From: Lewinellaceae bacterium
GTDB taxonomy: Bacteria > Bacteroidota > Bacteroidia > Chitinophagales > Saprospiraceae
Length of the DNA: 64,000 nt
NCBI GenBank assembly: GCA_020636135.1
Contig: JACJYK010000001.1
Span: 1,102,501 to 1,166,500, forward strand
Reading direction: 5' to 3'
In this document: in pieces, positions 50,433 through 59,818 of the stretch
Position numbering within the stretch: the stretch's first letter is position 1
Layout of the letters: every line of letters begins with the position of its first letter
The notes under the pieces: generated by a model
Database searches by the model: none
Told to the model about the DNA's origin: nothing
Seen by the model: the letters and a program-made list of their open reading frames with translations, nothing else
Translations under genes and position numbers: made by a program

Positions 50433-51401
50433 CTATTTGACGGTTATTTGTTTCCCATTTATTTGAAATTCTAATTGCATTGGCCAACAAATGTGATATA
50501 AAGCACTATCCAGCTGATTCAATTGATAAAAACCGGTATATCGTTTCGATCCGGTTTCATCCCCGTAAATAATGGTTACGTCGTATTGTCTTTCGATTTC
50601 TGCAAAAACATTGCGCAGGGGTTGTGCATTCACCCGGATCAGCCCGCTCCGCCAATCGTCCTCTCTAGCCGGATCAAAGGTATGGGATTCGGCAGCTCTG
50701 CCGGCTACATAGCCATATTGTTGCCCCGGGGTCAACATCACTGGATTCTCTCCCGGAACGGTTACTTCAACCTTCCCGGTGAAACATTTCACATCAAAAA
50801 TGGAATCGCGGGCGAAGACATTAAAGGATGTCCCCCATACCCGAATGGAGCCCAGTTCGGTCTCTACCGTAAAGGGCGCCCCCTTGGTAACTTCAAAAAA
50901 TGCCTCACCACTCAGGTGAATGTCACGTTTATTCTGGTATTGTCTCTTGCGATAAGTGATTTGTGATGCCGCGTTGAGGATGATTTGGCTTTCATCCGGT
51001 AATACATGCGTCAGGTGGGTTCCGGCCATACTGCTGATCCTTGACTGCCCGGCTACCTGAAGCCATAATAACAAACTGGCAGCAACGAAGAAGCAGGCAG
51101 CTGCCACGGCATACCACCTGGATGGAATGACACGTCTTTTTGCGACAGGTTTTTCTTGTATCTCTGATTGAATCTTGCCCCATATTTTTTCCCGTTGCCC
51201 TGCTGACACCGCGTATTCCCTCACGGCAAGATGACGGATCAGTTGCCTGGCTTCATCGATGCGGGGTTTAGTATCAGGATGGTCAGACTCCCATTCCTGC
51301 CAAGCCCGCCGATAGTGTTCATCCTTATGCAGGTAGGCAGCAATGAAAGAATCCACGTCGATCAGTTGCTCAGGAGTATATGTTATGTATTCTTGCTTCA
51401 T
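50433..51401 (-). CDS. FecR-family anti-sigma factor
   Basis: 322 residues from the ATG at 51401; a GTG at 51425 is the alternative. Cytoplasmic N-terminus, one transmembrane helix (WYAVAAACFFVAASLLLW), periplasmic FecR domain (FEVTKGAPFTVETELGSI, VWGTSFNVFARDS, VTVPGENPVMLTPGQQYGY) and a C-terminal STN-interacting part. Holds the sigma factor inactive until the TonB receptor is occupied. Confidence 0.94.
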   Translation of the reverse strand: MKQEYITYTPEQLIDVDSFIAAYLHKDEHYRRAWQEWESDHPDTKPRIDEARQLIRHLAVREYAVSAGQREKIWGKIQSEIQEKPVAKRRVIPSRWYAVAAACFFVAASLLLWLQVAGQSRISSMAGTHLTHVLPDESQIILNAASQITYRKRQYQNKRDIHLSGEAFFEVTKGAPFTVETELGSIRVWGTSFNVFARDSIFDVKCFTGKVEVTVPGENPVMLTPGQQYGYVAGRAAESHTFDPAREDDWRSGLIRVNAQPLRNVFAEIERQYDVTIIYGDETGSKRYTGFYQLNQLDSALYHICWPMQLEFQINGKQITVK

Positions 51402-51427
51402 AAGCTTTGCATGCTTTCCATACACTA

Positions 51428-52000
51428 TTAAGTACCCGGATACCTGTTTGTACTCATCCCTGTTAAGAAAATCATAAATACCAAAGTCAGTATGGCCCTG
51501 AGCTTTTGGATGGCACGATGAACCTGATTGCGCAGAGACTGGTACTGTACGCCCATGATGTCTCCGATCTCTTCGTAGGTAAGGCCCTGATGATAACGCA
51601 GGTAAATGGCTTCTTTCTCCCGGTGTGACAGCTGATCCAGGGCTGATTCCACCTGTGCATACCGCTCTTCATTGGAAGGGCTGTCCTCCCAGTCCCAGAT
51701 CAGTTCGAAGGGAATCTGATCATCGCTGCTGATTTTAGCATTTTGTTTAAGGGTTCTATAGAGCCGGTGACGGAGCGAAGCACAGAGGTATTTTCGCGGG
51801 GAGTCCGTATCTCCCAGATTGGCCTTGCGTTGCCAGAGGTCAACAAAAAGTTCCTGAATGACATCCTCAATAATCTCGGTCTGGGGTGTGAAGTGATGCC
51901 CGTAACGCAGCAGCGCATCAAGGTGTTCCTGGTACAACTGCTCAAATGCTTCCGTGTCTCCCTGTTTAAACCGCAACCAAAGCGGATGAGGTGCATTCAT
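51428..52000 (-). CDS. ECF RNA polymerase sigma factor (FecI-like)
   Basis: 190 residues. Sigma region 2 (FEQLYQEHLDALLRYGHHF, IQELFVDLWQRKANL) and region 4 (LDQLSHREKEAIYLRYHQG, TYEEIGDIMGVQYQSLRNQV). First gene of the leftward sigma/FecR/receptor unit, 26 bases before the FecR start. Confidence 0.95.
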   Translation of the reverse strand: MNAPHPLWLRFKQGDTEAFEQLYQEHLDALLRYGHHFTPQTEIIEDVIQELFVDLWQRKANLGDTDSPRKYLCASLRHRLYRTLKQNAKISSDDQIPFELIWDWEDSPSNEERYAQVESALDQLSHREKEAIYLRYHQGLTYEEIGDIMGVQYQSLRNQVHRAIQKLRAILTLVFMIFLTGMSTNRYPGT

Positions 52001-52116
52001 CGTATTCTATTTGCTAAGGCAGCCTGCGATTTGGATGGTTCCGCAGACAGTTCGTTTAAAAACCCGTATGCAAGTATCGAAAGATTTCACAGAAAATTCC
52101 CACTTTCGAACTGAAG

Positions 52117-52143
52117 TTATCCGGAAAACCGGTTTACGGATTA
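52117..52143. promoter_or_regulatory. Near-palindrome upstream of the MFS gene
   Basis: TTATCCG and CGGATTA flank the 8-bp palindrome AACCGGTT with a one-base offset. It ends 31 bp before the MFS start and 117 bp upstream of the divergent sigma gene, so it could serve either. Confidence 0.4.
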
Positions 52144-52174
52144 TGGTAAAATAGCTATATAGGAGATCTTCATT

Positions 52175-53356
52175 ATGAGATCAATACCCAAAACGGTCAT
52201 CACGCTAGGCTTAATCAGCTTATTTACGGATATGGCAAGTGAAATGTTGTATCCGGTGCTCCCTCTTTTTATGACTGAGGTCGGCTTTACGGTATTCGGA
52301 ATTGGTTTATTGGAGGGTTTTGCCCAGTTATTGGTGGGATATGCCAAAGGTTATTTTGGCCGGTGGTCCGATGTTTCGAAAGTGCGGGTTCCCTTCATCC
52401 AATGGGGATATACTCTGAGTGCGGTTGCCAAGCCTTTAATGGGAGTTATCATGATTCCAGCGGGAATATTCGTCTTACGATCATTAGATCGGCTGGGTAA
52501 AGGCGTACGCACTGCCGCTCGTGATGCATTGCTGGCCCAGGAAGCCACTTCTTCCACCAAAGGCCGCATCTTTGGGTTTCATCGCAGCATGGATACGCTG
52601 GGCGCCAGCCTCGGGCCATTACTGGCTTTGTTCTTTCTCTGGGCAAAACCCGATGACCTCCGGTCGCTATTTTATCTGGCGATCATTCCGGGTATGGTAG
52701 CCATCTGGTTTGCATGGCGTTTACGTGAAAATGCAAAGAGCAATTCCGGTTCCACTGCCAGTCGACCTGGTTTTCGGGATTTTTTAAAGTATTGGAAAGC
52801 GTCGCCCCGGGGGTACCAAACGGCGGTTGGGGGATTATTGATCTTTGGGTTGCTCAATAGCTCTGATTTCTTTCTCCTGCTCCAATTACAATCTTTGGGA
52901 TATTCTGAAAAAGCAGTCATTGGTTTTTACATCTTTTACAATTTCGTCTATGCAGGCTTGGCATTTCCTGCCGGCATCCTGGCGGACCGGTGGAAATTCA
53001 AGTCTATCTTTGCGCTGGGTATATTGTGTTACGGCCTCGTATATGGAGGTATGGGGATCGTTCATGAACCCTTTTTTCTGGCGATCCTGTTTCTGCTGTA
53101 CGGTGTGTATGCCGCGATGACAGAAGGGATCGCAAAGGCCTGGATATCCAATCTTATCCCACCGAAAGAGCTGGCTACGGCCATCGGTACCTATGAAGCT
53201 TTTCTGAGTATCAGCGCCTTTCTGGCAAGCCTGCTGGCAGGATGGATTTGGTCCACCTGGGGCGCATCTCTCTTATTTCTTCTGGTGGGTATTTCAGGCG
53301 TCATTTTAAGTGCATTTTTCTTTCTGAAGCCGATGCCGGAGAAAATTGCTCAATAA
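52175..53356 (+). CDS. MFS transporter
   Basis: 393 residues, about 12 hydrophobic segments. MASEMLYPVLPLFMTEVG at helix 1 and the loop DRLGKGVRTAARDALLA between helices fit the multidrug/sugar-efflux type of the major facilitator superfamily. An AGGAGA-like Shine-Dalgarno sequence lies about 8 bases before the start, unusually clear for this window. The substrate is unknown. Confidence 0.93.
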   Translation: MRSIPKTVITLGLISLFTDMASEMLYPVLPLFMTEVGFTVFGIGLLEGFAQLLVGYAKGYFGRWSDVSKVRVPFIQWGYTLSAVAKPLMGVIMIPAGIFVLRSLDRLGKGVRTAARDALLAQEATSSTKGRIFGFHRSMDTLGASLGPLLALFFLWAKPDDLRSLFYLAIIPGMVAIWFAWRLRENAKSNSGSTASRPGFRDFLKYWKASPRGYQTAVGGLLIFGLLNSSDFFLLLQLQSLGYSEKAVIGFYIFYNFVYAGLAFPAGILADRWKFKSIFALGILCYGLVYGGMGIVHEPFFLAILFLLYGVYAAMTEGIAKAWISNLIPPKELATAIGTYEAFLSISAFLASLLAGWIWSTWGASLLFLLVGISGVILSAFFFLKPMPEKIAQ

Positions 53357-53546
53357 AATTCCTGTTTTTTATTACAGATTTTTTCCTATCAATTTTATGA
53401 TAGTCTTCCATTTATACATAATAAAATAATGTAATTTAAACTTTCAGGCAGTTTGGCAGGTCCAATCGGTGAGTACAAAACAACAACTGTTCGATTTTCA
53501 AAACGAGTTCTTAATCGAACATTTTTTCACTAAAATTCACCTTGTC

Positions 53547-54710
53547 ATGCAAAAAATTATTGCAAAACTGTTCTTGCCATTGGCCATGATCGGCCTGATG
53601 ATCGCCTGTCAAAAGGAACACATTGAAACGACCCAGAATTACACAGAGGCGACGTTGGATCTGCGGGACGCAACCGATGATCCTTCCGATCGATGCTTTA
53701 CGTTTGTATTTCCCGTCACTGTCGTTTGGCCCGATGGGACCTCGGCAACATTTGAGACCCAGGAAGCTTTTGTCGAAGGAGTATTAACCTGGAGAGCCGC
53801 TAATCCGGGAGCACGCATTTTACCTAATGTTCAGTTGCCAGTGGATGTAACCCTGTCGGATGGATCGACCAGTACGATCTCAACAGCAGCACAATTACAT
53901 GAATTGCAGGTCGCTTGTGGCCTGGAACGATTGGGTAAAGGACACCGGATCCTGGATTGTTATAAACCGGTATTTCCGTTTACACTGGTCTTTCCGGATT
54001 CTTCGACTCAATCAGTCAATGACCGGGAAGAAATGCAGGACGCCATTGCGAGTTGGCGTACAGCAAACCCATCTACACCGGGCGTAGTCCACATTCAGTT
54101 TCCTTATGACGTGCGCCTTCAGGACAGTACTGTGATCACGGTTTACAGCAAAGAGGACATTGATGCCATCACAGCGGATTGTGATTTCGCTCCTCCTTAT
54201 GGCCCCTGTGTCCGGATAATATTTCCGATCATGCTGAATTATCCTGACGGTACAGGTGAGGAGATTGCCGATCTTCAGTCGCTGCGCGATGCAATAGATA
54301 CCTGGAACGCGGCACATCCCGATGACACGACGAAACCTGAGATTGCGTTTCCACATGAGATAGAGTTACCCAATGGCTCTACCGTCACCGTGGAGAATAA
54401 AGAACAGTTGGCAAAATTCCTCCGGGCTTGCCGCGAACAGCGTCCTTTTATTCCCAATCTGCTGGATAACGCATGTTATCAGGTGATCTTTCCGGTAACC
54501 ATTGATTTTTCCGATGGATCTTCCTTGGAGATTGCCGGCTATCAGGCCTATCTGGATTTTCTTCAGGCCTGGCACAAGAGTCATGCCATGGGCGACCGGC
54601 CACCACATATTGCATTTCCGTTTGAAGTATTGATTAATGCCACCAACACAGTAGTGACAGTAGAGAATGCGGCGGACCTGGCGGCCATTGTTGCCAGATG
54701 CATTAACTGA
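53547..54710 (+). CDS. Lipoprotein with four 75-residue cysteine-bracketed repeats
   Basis: 387 residues from the ATG at 53547; an in-frame GTG at 53469 would hide the signal peptide. Lipobox MIGLMIAC (Cys21). Four repeats span about residues 50-124, 138-212, 221-295 and 310-385. Each begins and ends with Cys 74-75 residues apart and contains an early FP...PDG/SDG strand pair, an amphipathic helix with conserved Trp (LTWRAANP, ASWRTANP, DTWNAAHP, QAWHKSHA), a second FP...V strand and a closing helix. One disulfide per repeat is likely. I do not recognise the family; surface-exposed lipoprotein is the safe call. A strong terminator follows. Confidence 0.9.
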   Translation: MQKIIAKLFLPLAMIGLMIACQKEHIETTQNYTEATLDLRDATDDPSDRCFTFVFPVTVVWPDGTSATFETQEAFVEGVLTWRAANPGARILPNVQLPVDVTLSDGSTSTISTAAQLHELQVACGLERLGKGHRILDCYKPVFPFTLVFPDSSTQSVNDREEMQDAIASWRTANPSTPGVVHIQFPYDVRLQDSTVITVYSKEDIDAITADCDFAPPYGPCVRIIFPIMLNYPDGTGEEIADLQSLRDAIDTWNAAHPDDTTKPEIAFPHEIELPNGSTVTVENKEQLAKFLRACREQRPFIPNLLDNACYQVIFPVTIDFSDGSSLEIAGYQAYLDFLQAWHKSHAMGDRPPHIAFPFEVLINATNTVVTVENAADLAAIVARCIN

Positions 54711-54757
54711 CAGACAGCTAAGTACATTTCATTTCATATCGTCCAATGAATTTATGG

Positions 54758-54792
54758 ACCAGGGGGTCAGTCGTCGTGATTGATCCCCTGGT
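54758..54792 (+). terminator. Strong hairpin terminator after the four-repeat lipoprotein gene
   Basis: ACCAGGGGGTCAGTC (54758-54772) pairs over 15 positions, two of them G-U, with GATTGATCCCCTGGT (54778-54792) around a 5-nt loop. The T tract is short (TTATTT). Confidence 0.75.
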
Positions 54793-54880
54793 TATTTATA
54801 CTGATTGCTGGTCTGAAATGAACCGGGGAGAACAAATCGAGCCGGGATTTGGTTATCTTGGCAGTAATCGGCTTTTGTGT

Positions 54881-55207
54881 ATGCAGTTAAATCAGATTCC
54901 TTCCACATTTAAGATCAAAGCGCTGATCATCTTCTCAGCCCTGGTGGCATTTCTGGCGGTGGTTCCTGATACGTATAGTCATCCGGCAGCTGCCCAGGTA
55001 ATCATAGAGGCGATACACCGGGTGCCCACCACTCAAAGCCGCATTTACCAGTTGGAGGTATGTGCTGAGATACCCGATAACTGGACTCGAACAGAGACTG
55101 CTTTCTTCCCGAAAACTCAACTGCCGGAAGACCCTTTCTCTGAAAATGTGCAATTCCTGCTTACATTTCGTTATTTGCCTCTCCTCGCCCGCAGTTTTCT
55201 TTCCTGA
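54881..55207 (+). CDS. Small hypothetical membrane/exported protein
   Basis: 108 residues from the ATG at 54881; the frame is open from 54746, but that start falls inside the upstream terminator hairpin. One hydrophobic segment (ALIIFSALVAFLAVV) followed by a soluble part with no known motif. Codon use looks ordinary, but coding status is uncertain. Confidence 0.4.
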   Translation: MQLNQIPSTFKIKALIIFSALVAFLAVVPDTYSHPAAAQVIIEAIHRVPTTQSRIYQLEVCAEIPDNWTRTETAFFPKTQLPEDPFSENVQFLLTFRYLPLLARSFLS

Positions 55208-55286
55208 TCTGTGATGGTTCCATAAGTCATTCAATGATGGTGTTTTCACAGCATACATTGATCCATTCATTCTTTAAATCATCATC

Positions 55287-57635
55287 ATGATACTCAATAA
55301 AAGGATGCAAAGATCCTGGGGGATCCTCCCGGATTGCATCATCGATCAGGCGGATATTTACCTGAAAGAAGTAGAGGAAATTCGCCGGCATGAAGCCTTG
55401 TTTCGAAATGCCAGTCACCTGCCGGAAATATTACCGATGAAGCCAGATATCGACATGCTGGAATTTCTGGGCCTGGCTGGAGCACTGGTAAGTCACCACC
55501 TGGGTATAAGGCCATTCGACGAACAATATCAGGGAGCAATAGCACTGATAAACCGGCAGATGGTGGAAATGCAAACGGGTGAGGGCAAGACTCTAACCAT
55601 AGCATTGGCAAGTGCATGGCTGGCATTTCATCTTGGTAAAAGCACCATATTGACGTTCAACGATTACCTGGCGGGCAGAGATGCTGCCTGGATGGAACCC
55701 GTATACCAGGCACTTGGACTGTCCGTCGCTGCGGTGCGGGAGAGTGACAATGCACTGCAGCGCAGAAGAGCTTATCAGGCGGATATCGTATACTCGACGA
55801 TCAAGGCGATCGGGTTTGATTTTTTGCGTAACCAGATGATCTGGACTACGGACGAAGCGATGCCGATCGATTTTCGTTCTGTGATCATTGATGAGGCAGA
55901 TGCCATACTTATCGATGAGGCCAGACATCCCCTGGTATTGGCCGGGCCCAGACCGGGAACTCCTCTGGACCTTAATTTTATTGCTGATCTGGTGGGTTCG
56001 CTTTCGGATGCAGACTTTGAAGTGGACGAACGCCGTCACGAATTATTTTTAACGGAATCAGGACTCCACATCATCCAATGTGCTTTCCCTGAGTTTGATT
56101 TTACAGTCGATGATGGCTTCAGAGTGTTTTCTGCTATTCAGGTTGCTTTACAGGCCCGGGTTTTGCTCCAAAGGGATGTACATTACCTGGTGGCGGGAGA
56201 TCGTATCCAGCTTATTGATGAATTTACCGGCAGGGTTGTGCCGGACAGGCAATGGCGAAATGGGCTGCAGGCTGCGGTGGAAGCAAAGGAGAAGGTGACT
56301 ATCCGGGCTGATGGTGAAGTTCTGCAAATGATATCCATACCTCATCTGATCCGGAAATACCAGCGTAAGGCGGGAACAACCGCAACTGCTGCTGATGTAG
56401 CTGAAGAACTCCATTTGCTTTACGGAATAAAAACCTGCATTATACCAACGCATCAGTGCTCACAACGAAGAGACCTGCCCCTCCAGGTATTGGTGACGCA
56501 GGAAGAGAAAGACAGGCACATTCTGGAAGAAGTCAAAAGAAGGCATACCAGTGGTCAACCGGTTTTATTGGGCACCCTGACAGTGAAAGAATCTGAACAT
56601 CTCACTAATCTGTTGAAAGCATCCGGCATTACCACCCAGCTACTGAATGCCCATCATGATGCACATGAAGCACAGATCATCGCACAAGCGGCACTCCCGG
56701 GGATGGTTACGATCGCAACAAATATGGCTGGAAGGGGCACGGACATCCGGCTTGGGAACGGCATACCGAAATTGCAGGAAGAAGTATTGGCAACCGGAGG
56801 CTTATTTGTGTTGGGGACCAATTTGCATGAGGCACGGCGGATAGATCGTCAATTGAGGGGCCGGGCAGGCAGGCAGGGTGATCCGGGCGAAACGGAGTTT
56901 ATCGTATCCATGGAAGATGACCTGATGGTTCGCTATCACCTGAACGAGATCCTTGATGCCTCCTGGCGAAAAAAAGATGTACACAGGATGAATCAATCAG
57001 AACGAGCTCATTTTGTGCTGATGGTACAGCAGATAATTGAGAAACGCCTTGAGGAGATGCGACGAAATATTGCGGAGTATGCGGACTTCCTGGAAAATCA
57101 GCGCATCATCTGGAGTCGTGAAAGACATCGGTATTTTAATGACGCATTGATTCAGGAGTTGTTGCAAGCGGAAATGCCCGGGCAATTCAACTTGATTCAG
57201 GGCAGGATCAAAGGGCTGAGGGAGATCATATTACATCACTACGATCAGTACTGGGCGCAGTTTCTTCAGGAGATGATGATGCGCCGGGATGGAATTTACC
57301 TGGTACGGCTGGGCGGTTATCAACCCTTGCGCATCTTCAGGGAGGAAGCCGATTCTCGTTTTGAGGAATTACTTGAAGACTGCCGGTCAGCGTGTGTCAG
57401 GGATTGCATCGAATATTTGACAAGAAGTGATTCCCACGATGATTCGCACGCATTTAGCCGGCCTACATCAACCTGGACCTACATCGCCAGTGATAATCCT
57501 TTTGCCGATCAATTAAATATCCGGCTGGCGAATCCGGGTGAAATAGCTTTGCAAACGGACGTGTTTACGTTACCACTTCTGTTTGTCAAGGGACTGCTGC
57601 AACGATGGCGTGAACGAATCAGGAAAAAAGGATGA
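55287..57635 (+). CDS. Accessory SecA-like ATPase
   Basis: 782 residues, shorter than housekeeping Bacteroidota SecA (about 1,100). Walker A TGEGKT at 97-102; DEAD box in IIDEADAILIDEARHPL at ~203; the preprotein-binding domain with LIDEFTGRVVPDRQWRNGL; second motor domain MVTIATNMAGRGTDIRLG and RRIDRQLRGRAGRQGDPGE; then a helical scaffold. The C-terminal zinc-binding tail of canonical SecA is missing. Probably a specialised translocase motor for a particular substrate, or a SecA-derived ATPase with another role; no SecY2 or substrate gene is adjacent. Convergent with the FG-GAP gene. Confidence 0.9.
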   Translation: MILNKRMQRSWGILPDCIIDQADIYLKEVEEIRRHEALFRNASHLPEILPMKPDIDMLEFLGLAGALVSHHLGIRPFDEQYQGAIALINRQMVEMQTGEGKTLTIALASAWLAFHLGKSTILTFNDYLAGRDAAWMEPVYQALGLSVAAVRESDNALQRRRAYQADIVYSTIKAIGFDFLRNQMIWTTDEAMPIDFRSVIIDEADAILIDEARHPLVLAGPRPGTPLDLNFIADLVGSLSDADFEVDERRHELFLTESGLHIIQCAFPEFDFTVDDGFRVFSAIQVALQARVLLQRDVHYLVAGDRIQLIDEFTGRVVPDRQWRNGLQAAVEAKEKVTIRADGEVLQMISIPHLIRKYQRKAGTTATAADVAEELHLLYGIKTCIIPTHQCSQRRDLPLQVLVTQEEKDRHILEEVKRRHTSGQPVLLGTLTVKESEHLTNLLKASGITTQLLNAHHDAHEAQIIAQAALPGMVTIATNMAGRGTDIRLGNGIPKLQEEVLATGGLFVLGTNLHEARRIDRQLRGRAGRQGDPGETEFIVSMEDDLMVRYHLNEILDASWRKKDVHRMNQSERAHFVLMVQQIIEKRLEEMRRNIAEYADFLENQRIIWSRERHRYFNDALIQELLQAEMPGQFNLIQGRIKGLREIILHHYDQYWAQFLQEMMMRRDGIYLVRLGGYQPLRIFREEADSRFEELLEDCRSACVRDCIEYLTRSDSHDDSHAFSRPTSTWTYIASDNPFADQLNIRLANPGEIALQTDVFTLPLLFVKGLLQRWRERIRKKG

Positions 57636-57651
57636 AGCGTAATAGAATGGG

Positions 57652-59229
57652 CTATTTGAGGTTGTTTTCCAGGAAAAGGAGATCAATAGCAGTATTTCGC
57701 CATGCTTGCAATACCTCTCTCCCGGTTGGAGCAGGGGACCAGATGTTGGAACCCAGAATAACATCAAGATCGCCATCGTGATCGTAGTCCACACTTTCAC
57801 TGATCAGCCACCGGCCTGCATTGGCTTCTTCCGGAAAGGTATACGATGTGAATTGAAATGTGTTCTGTGATTCATTTTGCAGATAAACGATGGATTCCTC
57901 AGGGAGCTGGTCGTAATCGGCAAAATAGGCGGTAACCAGCAGATCGGTATCTCCATCCTGATCGAAGTCCTGAGCTATTACCCGGGTGGCTCCATAGATG
58001 GGATAAAACCAGGCTTGTTCAAATGTGTTCGTACCGTCATTTGTAAATATCCGGACACCATGATAAGGTTTCAGTGCGTAGGAGTAGTCGGCATTGTCTC
58101 CATTAGCCAGTACGATATCCAGATCGCCGTCGTGGTCCATGTCGGAGAGTTCGATCCAGCTGGAACCATAAACACTGGGCAGGCGGATGATCTGTTGGGT
58201 CTTAAAAGTCAGATCACCCTGATTCATCATCAGGTATACGCCTTCATTGCCCTGACTGGCCAGCACGATGAGATCTGGTTTGTCATCATGATTCATATCC
58301 TTGACGATGACCCGGATGATGCCCGGTTGTCCCAATAAAGGAATGTGATCGTATTTACCGGTCCGATCGGAATGAAGCATGAGCAACTCTCCGGTCTTGT
58401 TGCCAAATTCGGCTAGCAGTATTTCATCTTTTCCATCTCCATCGAGGTCAGAGAATACCGTATAAACCGGACGATGTAAGGAATCACAAATTACGGTCAA
58501 TGCCGTATCAATGGTTTTGGTAAGTCTCCCTTTTGGGATTTCGGAAGGGAGGATTGGTCCCATTTCGGTACACCAGGTGGTATCGCCCGATTGCCGGTAA
58601 TCGGCAATGGTGTAATACCGTTTTTCGATGAACTCATGGTGATCGGGATCGGGAACGGAGTAAACCTGCCCCCGGACGAAGCCCACGAAATTAGTGCCGG
58701 CACCTTCATCATGATGGATGTAGGATACGAAAGATTCTGGCAGGTCATCCAGTTTGACCGCATGAGCTGTGAATTGCTGCATTGGTTTGTTCCGATGCAT
58801 CCGGCTACTGTCAAACCTGAAGGTGTCGACTGCGTGAGATAACACATAATGGGCGATCGAATCCCAGGCAGCCTGTGTCAGGATCGGTTTCTGTGGATAC
58901 GCCATTGAAAACTGCGTATAAAAGGTCTCTTCCATATTCAGACCTGCGTAAGGGTTGTAATGATCGATGATCAATCCCATACGGGCAGCCATTTCAGGCA
59001 ATACACGGTTTTTCCAGACGGATACAGGCAGGTCAGTAGGCTGAGGGGCAAGGTGACAAGAACCACAATATTGGTCAAAAAGTGCTTTTCCGGTTCCAGC
59101 ATCAGCTGAATCTGCCGGTTGACAACCCGTCAGTACCAGAGCCAGGAGTACAACCGACCATCCGAATTCCGTTACCTGGGCAAACCGGATGTCGGGTTGA
59201 GTAGAAATAATTTTTTGGCTTTCGATCAC
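57652..59229 (-). CDS. Lipoprotein with cytochrome c motif and FG-GAP/VCBS repeats
   Basis: 525 residues, lipobox VLTGC near residue 36. An N-terminal cytochrome c-like segment has CGSCH (FDQYCGSCHLAPQPTDLP), then at least five FG-GAP/VCBS calcium-binding repeats (DLDGDGKDEILLAE, DMNHDDKPDLIVLA, DMDHDGDLDIVLAN, DFDQDGDTDLLVTA, DYDHDGDLDVILGS) making a propeller. The start is GTG at 59229: a stop lies two codons upstream and no ATG precedes the lipobox. A surface redox-linked binding protein is the likely role. Confidence 0.88.
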   Translation of the reverse strand: MIESQKIISTQPDIRFAQVTEFGWSVVLLALVLTGCQPADSADAGTGKALFDQYCGSCHLAPQPTDLPVSVWKNRVLPEMAARMGLIIDHYNPYAGLNMEETFYTQFSMAYPQKPILTQAAWDSIAHYVLSHAVDTFRFDSSRMHRNKPMQQFTAHAVKLDDLPESFVSYIHHDEGAGTNFVGFVRGQVYSVPDPDHHEFIEKRYYTIADYRQSGDTTWCTEMGPILPSEIPKGRLTKTIDTALTVICDSLHRPVYTVFSDLDGDGKDEILLAEFGNKTGELLMLHSDRTGKYDHIPLLGQPGIIRVIVKDMNHDDKPDLIVLASQGNEGVYLMMNQGDLTFKTQQIIRLPSVYGSSWIELSDMDHDGDLDIVLANGDNADYSYALKPYHGVRIFTNDGTNTFEQAWFYPIYGATRVIAQDFDQDGDTDLLVTAYFADYDQLPEESIVYLQNESQNTFQFTSYTFPEEANAGRWLISESVDYDHDGDLDVILGSNIWSPAPTGREVLQAWRNTAIDLLFLENNLK

Positions 59230-59287
59230 TGCTCACCCTTTCAATGCAAAGTTGCCGGATTGTTCGGACTTAATCCAAATCCTGTAA

Positions 59288-59316
59288 CCATAAATCACGG
59301 TAAATGTGATTTATGG
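59288..59316. promoter_or_regulatory. Perfect 11-bp inverted repeat
   Basis: CCATAAATCAC (59288-59298) and GTGATTTATGG (59306-59316) around a 7-bp spacer, 59 bp upstream of the FG-GAP gene start. No T tract on either strand, so operator or RNA hairpin rather than terminator. Confidence 0.55.
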
Positions 59317-59368
59317 AACAATCAGGGCCTCAGGGATGCCTGCAAGAATATGTTATTCCTGAATTGGT

Positions 59369-59818
59369 TTAATTGTGGTACAAGGCGTTATGCACCAGCA
59401 TTTCTCCGCAATTAGCACAGGCAATCGCTGAACCGGCACCACCCTCACAACCATTAGAGCAGGTATAATGCCATACTCCGGCGGCATTTTGAGGAGGATC
59501 AGGTGTTGAAGTCGGTGTAGTCGCAGCAGGAGTTGAATGATAGGCCTGGTTGTGCAAATAAGCAGACCCGCAAACCGGGCAGGTACCTTCGGCGTCGCCG
59601 CCACTCCCTTCACAATTATTCGGGCAGATGTAATGAGATACGCTGGTATTGACGGCTGCCGCTGCAGGCAGTTGATTGGCAGGTGCTGTATTGGCAAGGC
59701 TCGCATTTTGATCCAGCAGCGATTGCCGGGCTGATTCCCGAACTTCACGATCCTGGGCACTGGGTCCGCATGCAGAGATTGCAAAAAGAATAAACAATAA
59801 GGAGGCAAATAACTTCAT
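59369..59818 (-). CDS. Lipoprotein with two zinc-ribbon-like repeats
   Basis: 149 residues from the ATG at 59818; the longer frame to 59938 would bury the signal. Lipobox FAISAC. Two copies of a ~33-residue unit: YICPNNCEG...CPVCGSAYLHNQAYH and YTCSNGCEG...CANCGEMLVHNALYH, each with Cx3C plus Cx2C and two or three histidines. They resemble the heavy-metal-binding domain seen in copper proteins. Metal binding at the cell surface is likely; the metal is unknown. Confidence 0.85.
   Translation of the reverse strand: MKLFASLLFILFAISACGPSAQDREVRESARQSLLDQNASLANTAPANQLPAAAAVNTSVSHYICPNNCEGSGGDAEGTCPVCGSAYLHNQAYHSTPAATTPTSTPDPPQNAAGVWHYTCSNGCEGGAGSAIACANCGEMLVHNALYHN

Noticed and set aside
54746..54880. 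Upstream extension of the small membrane protein at 54881.
   Set aside because: It would begin inside a strong terminator hairpin (54758-54792), and the hydrophobic segment begins only after the ATG at 54881.
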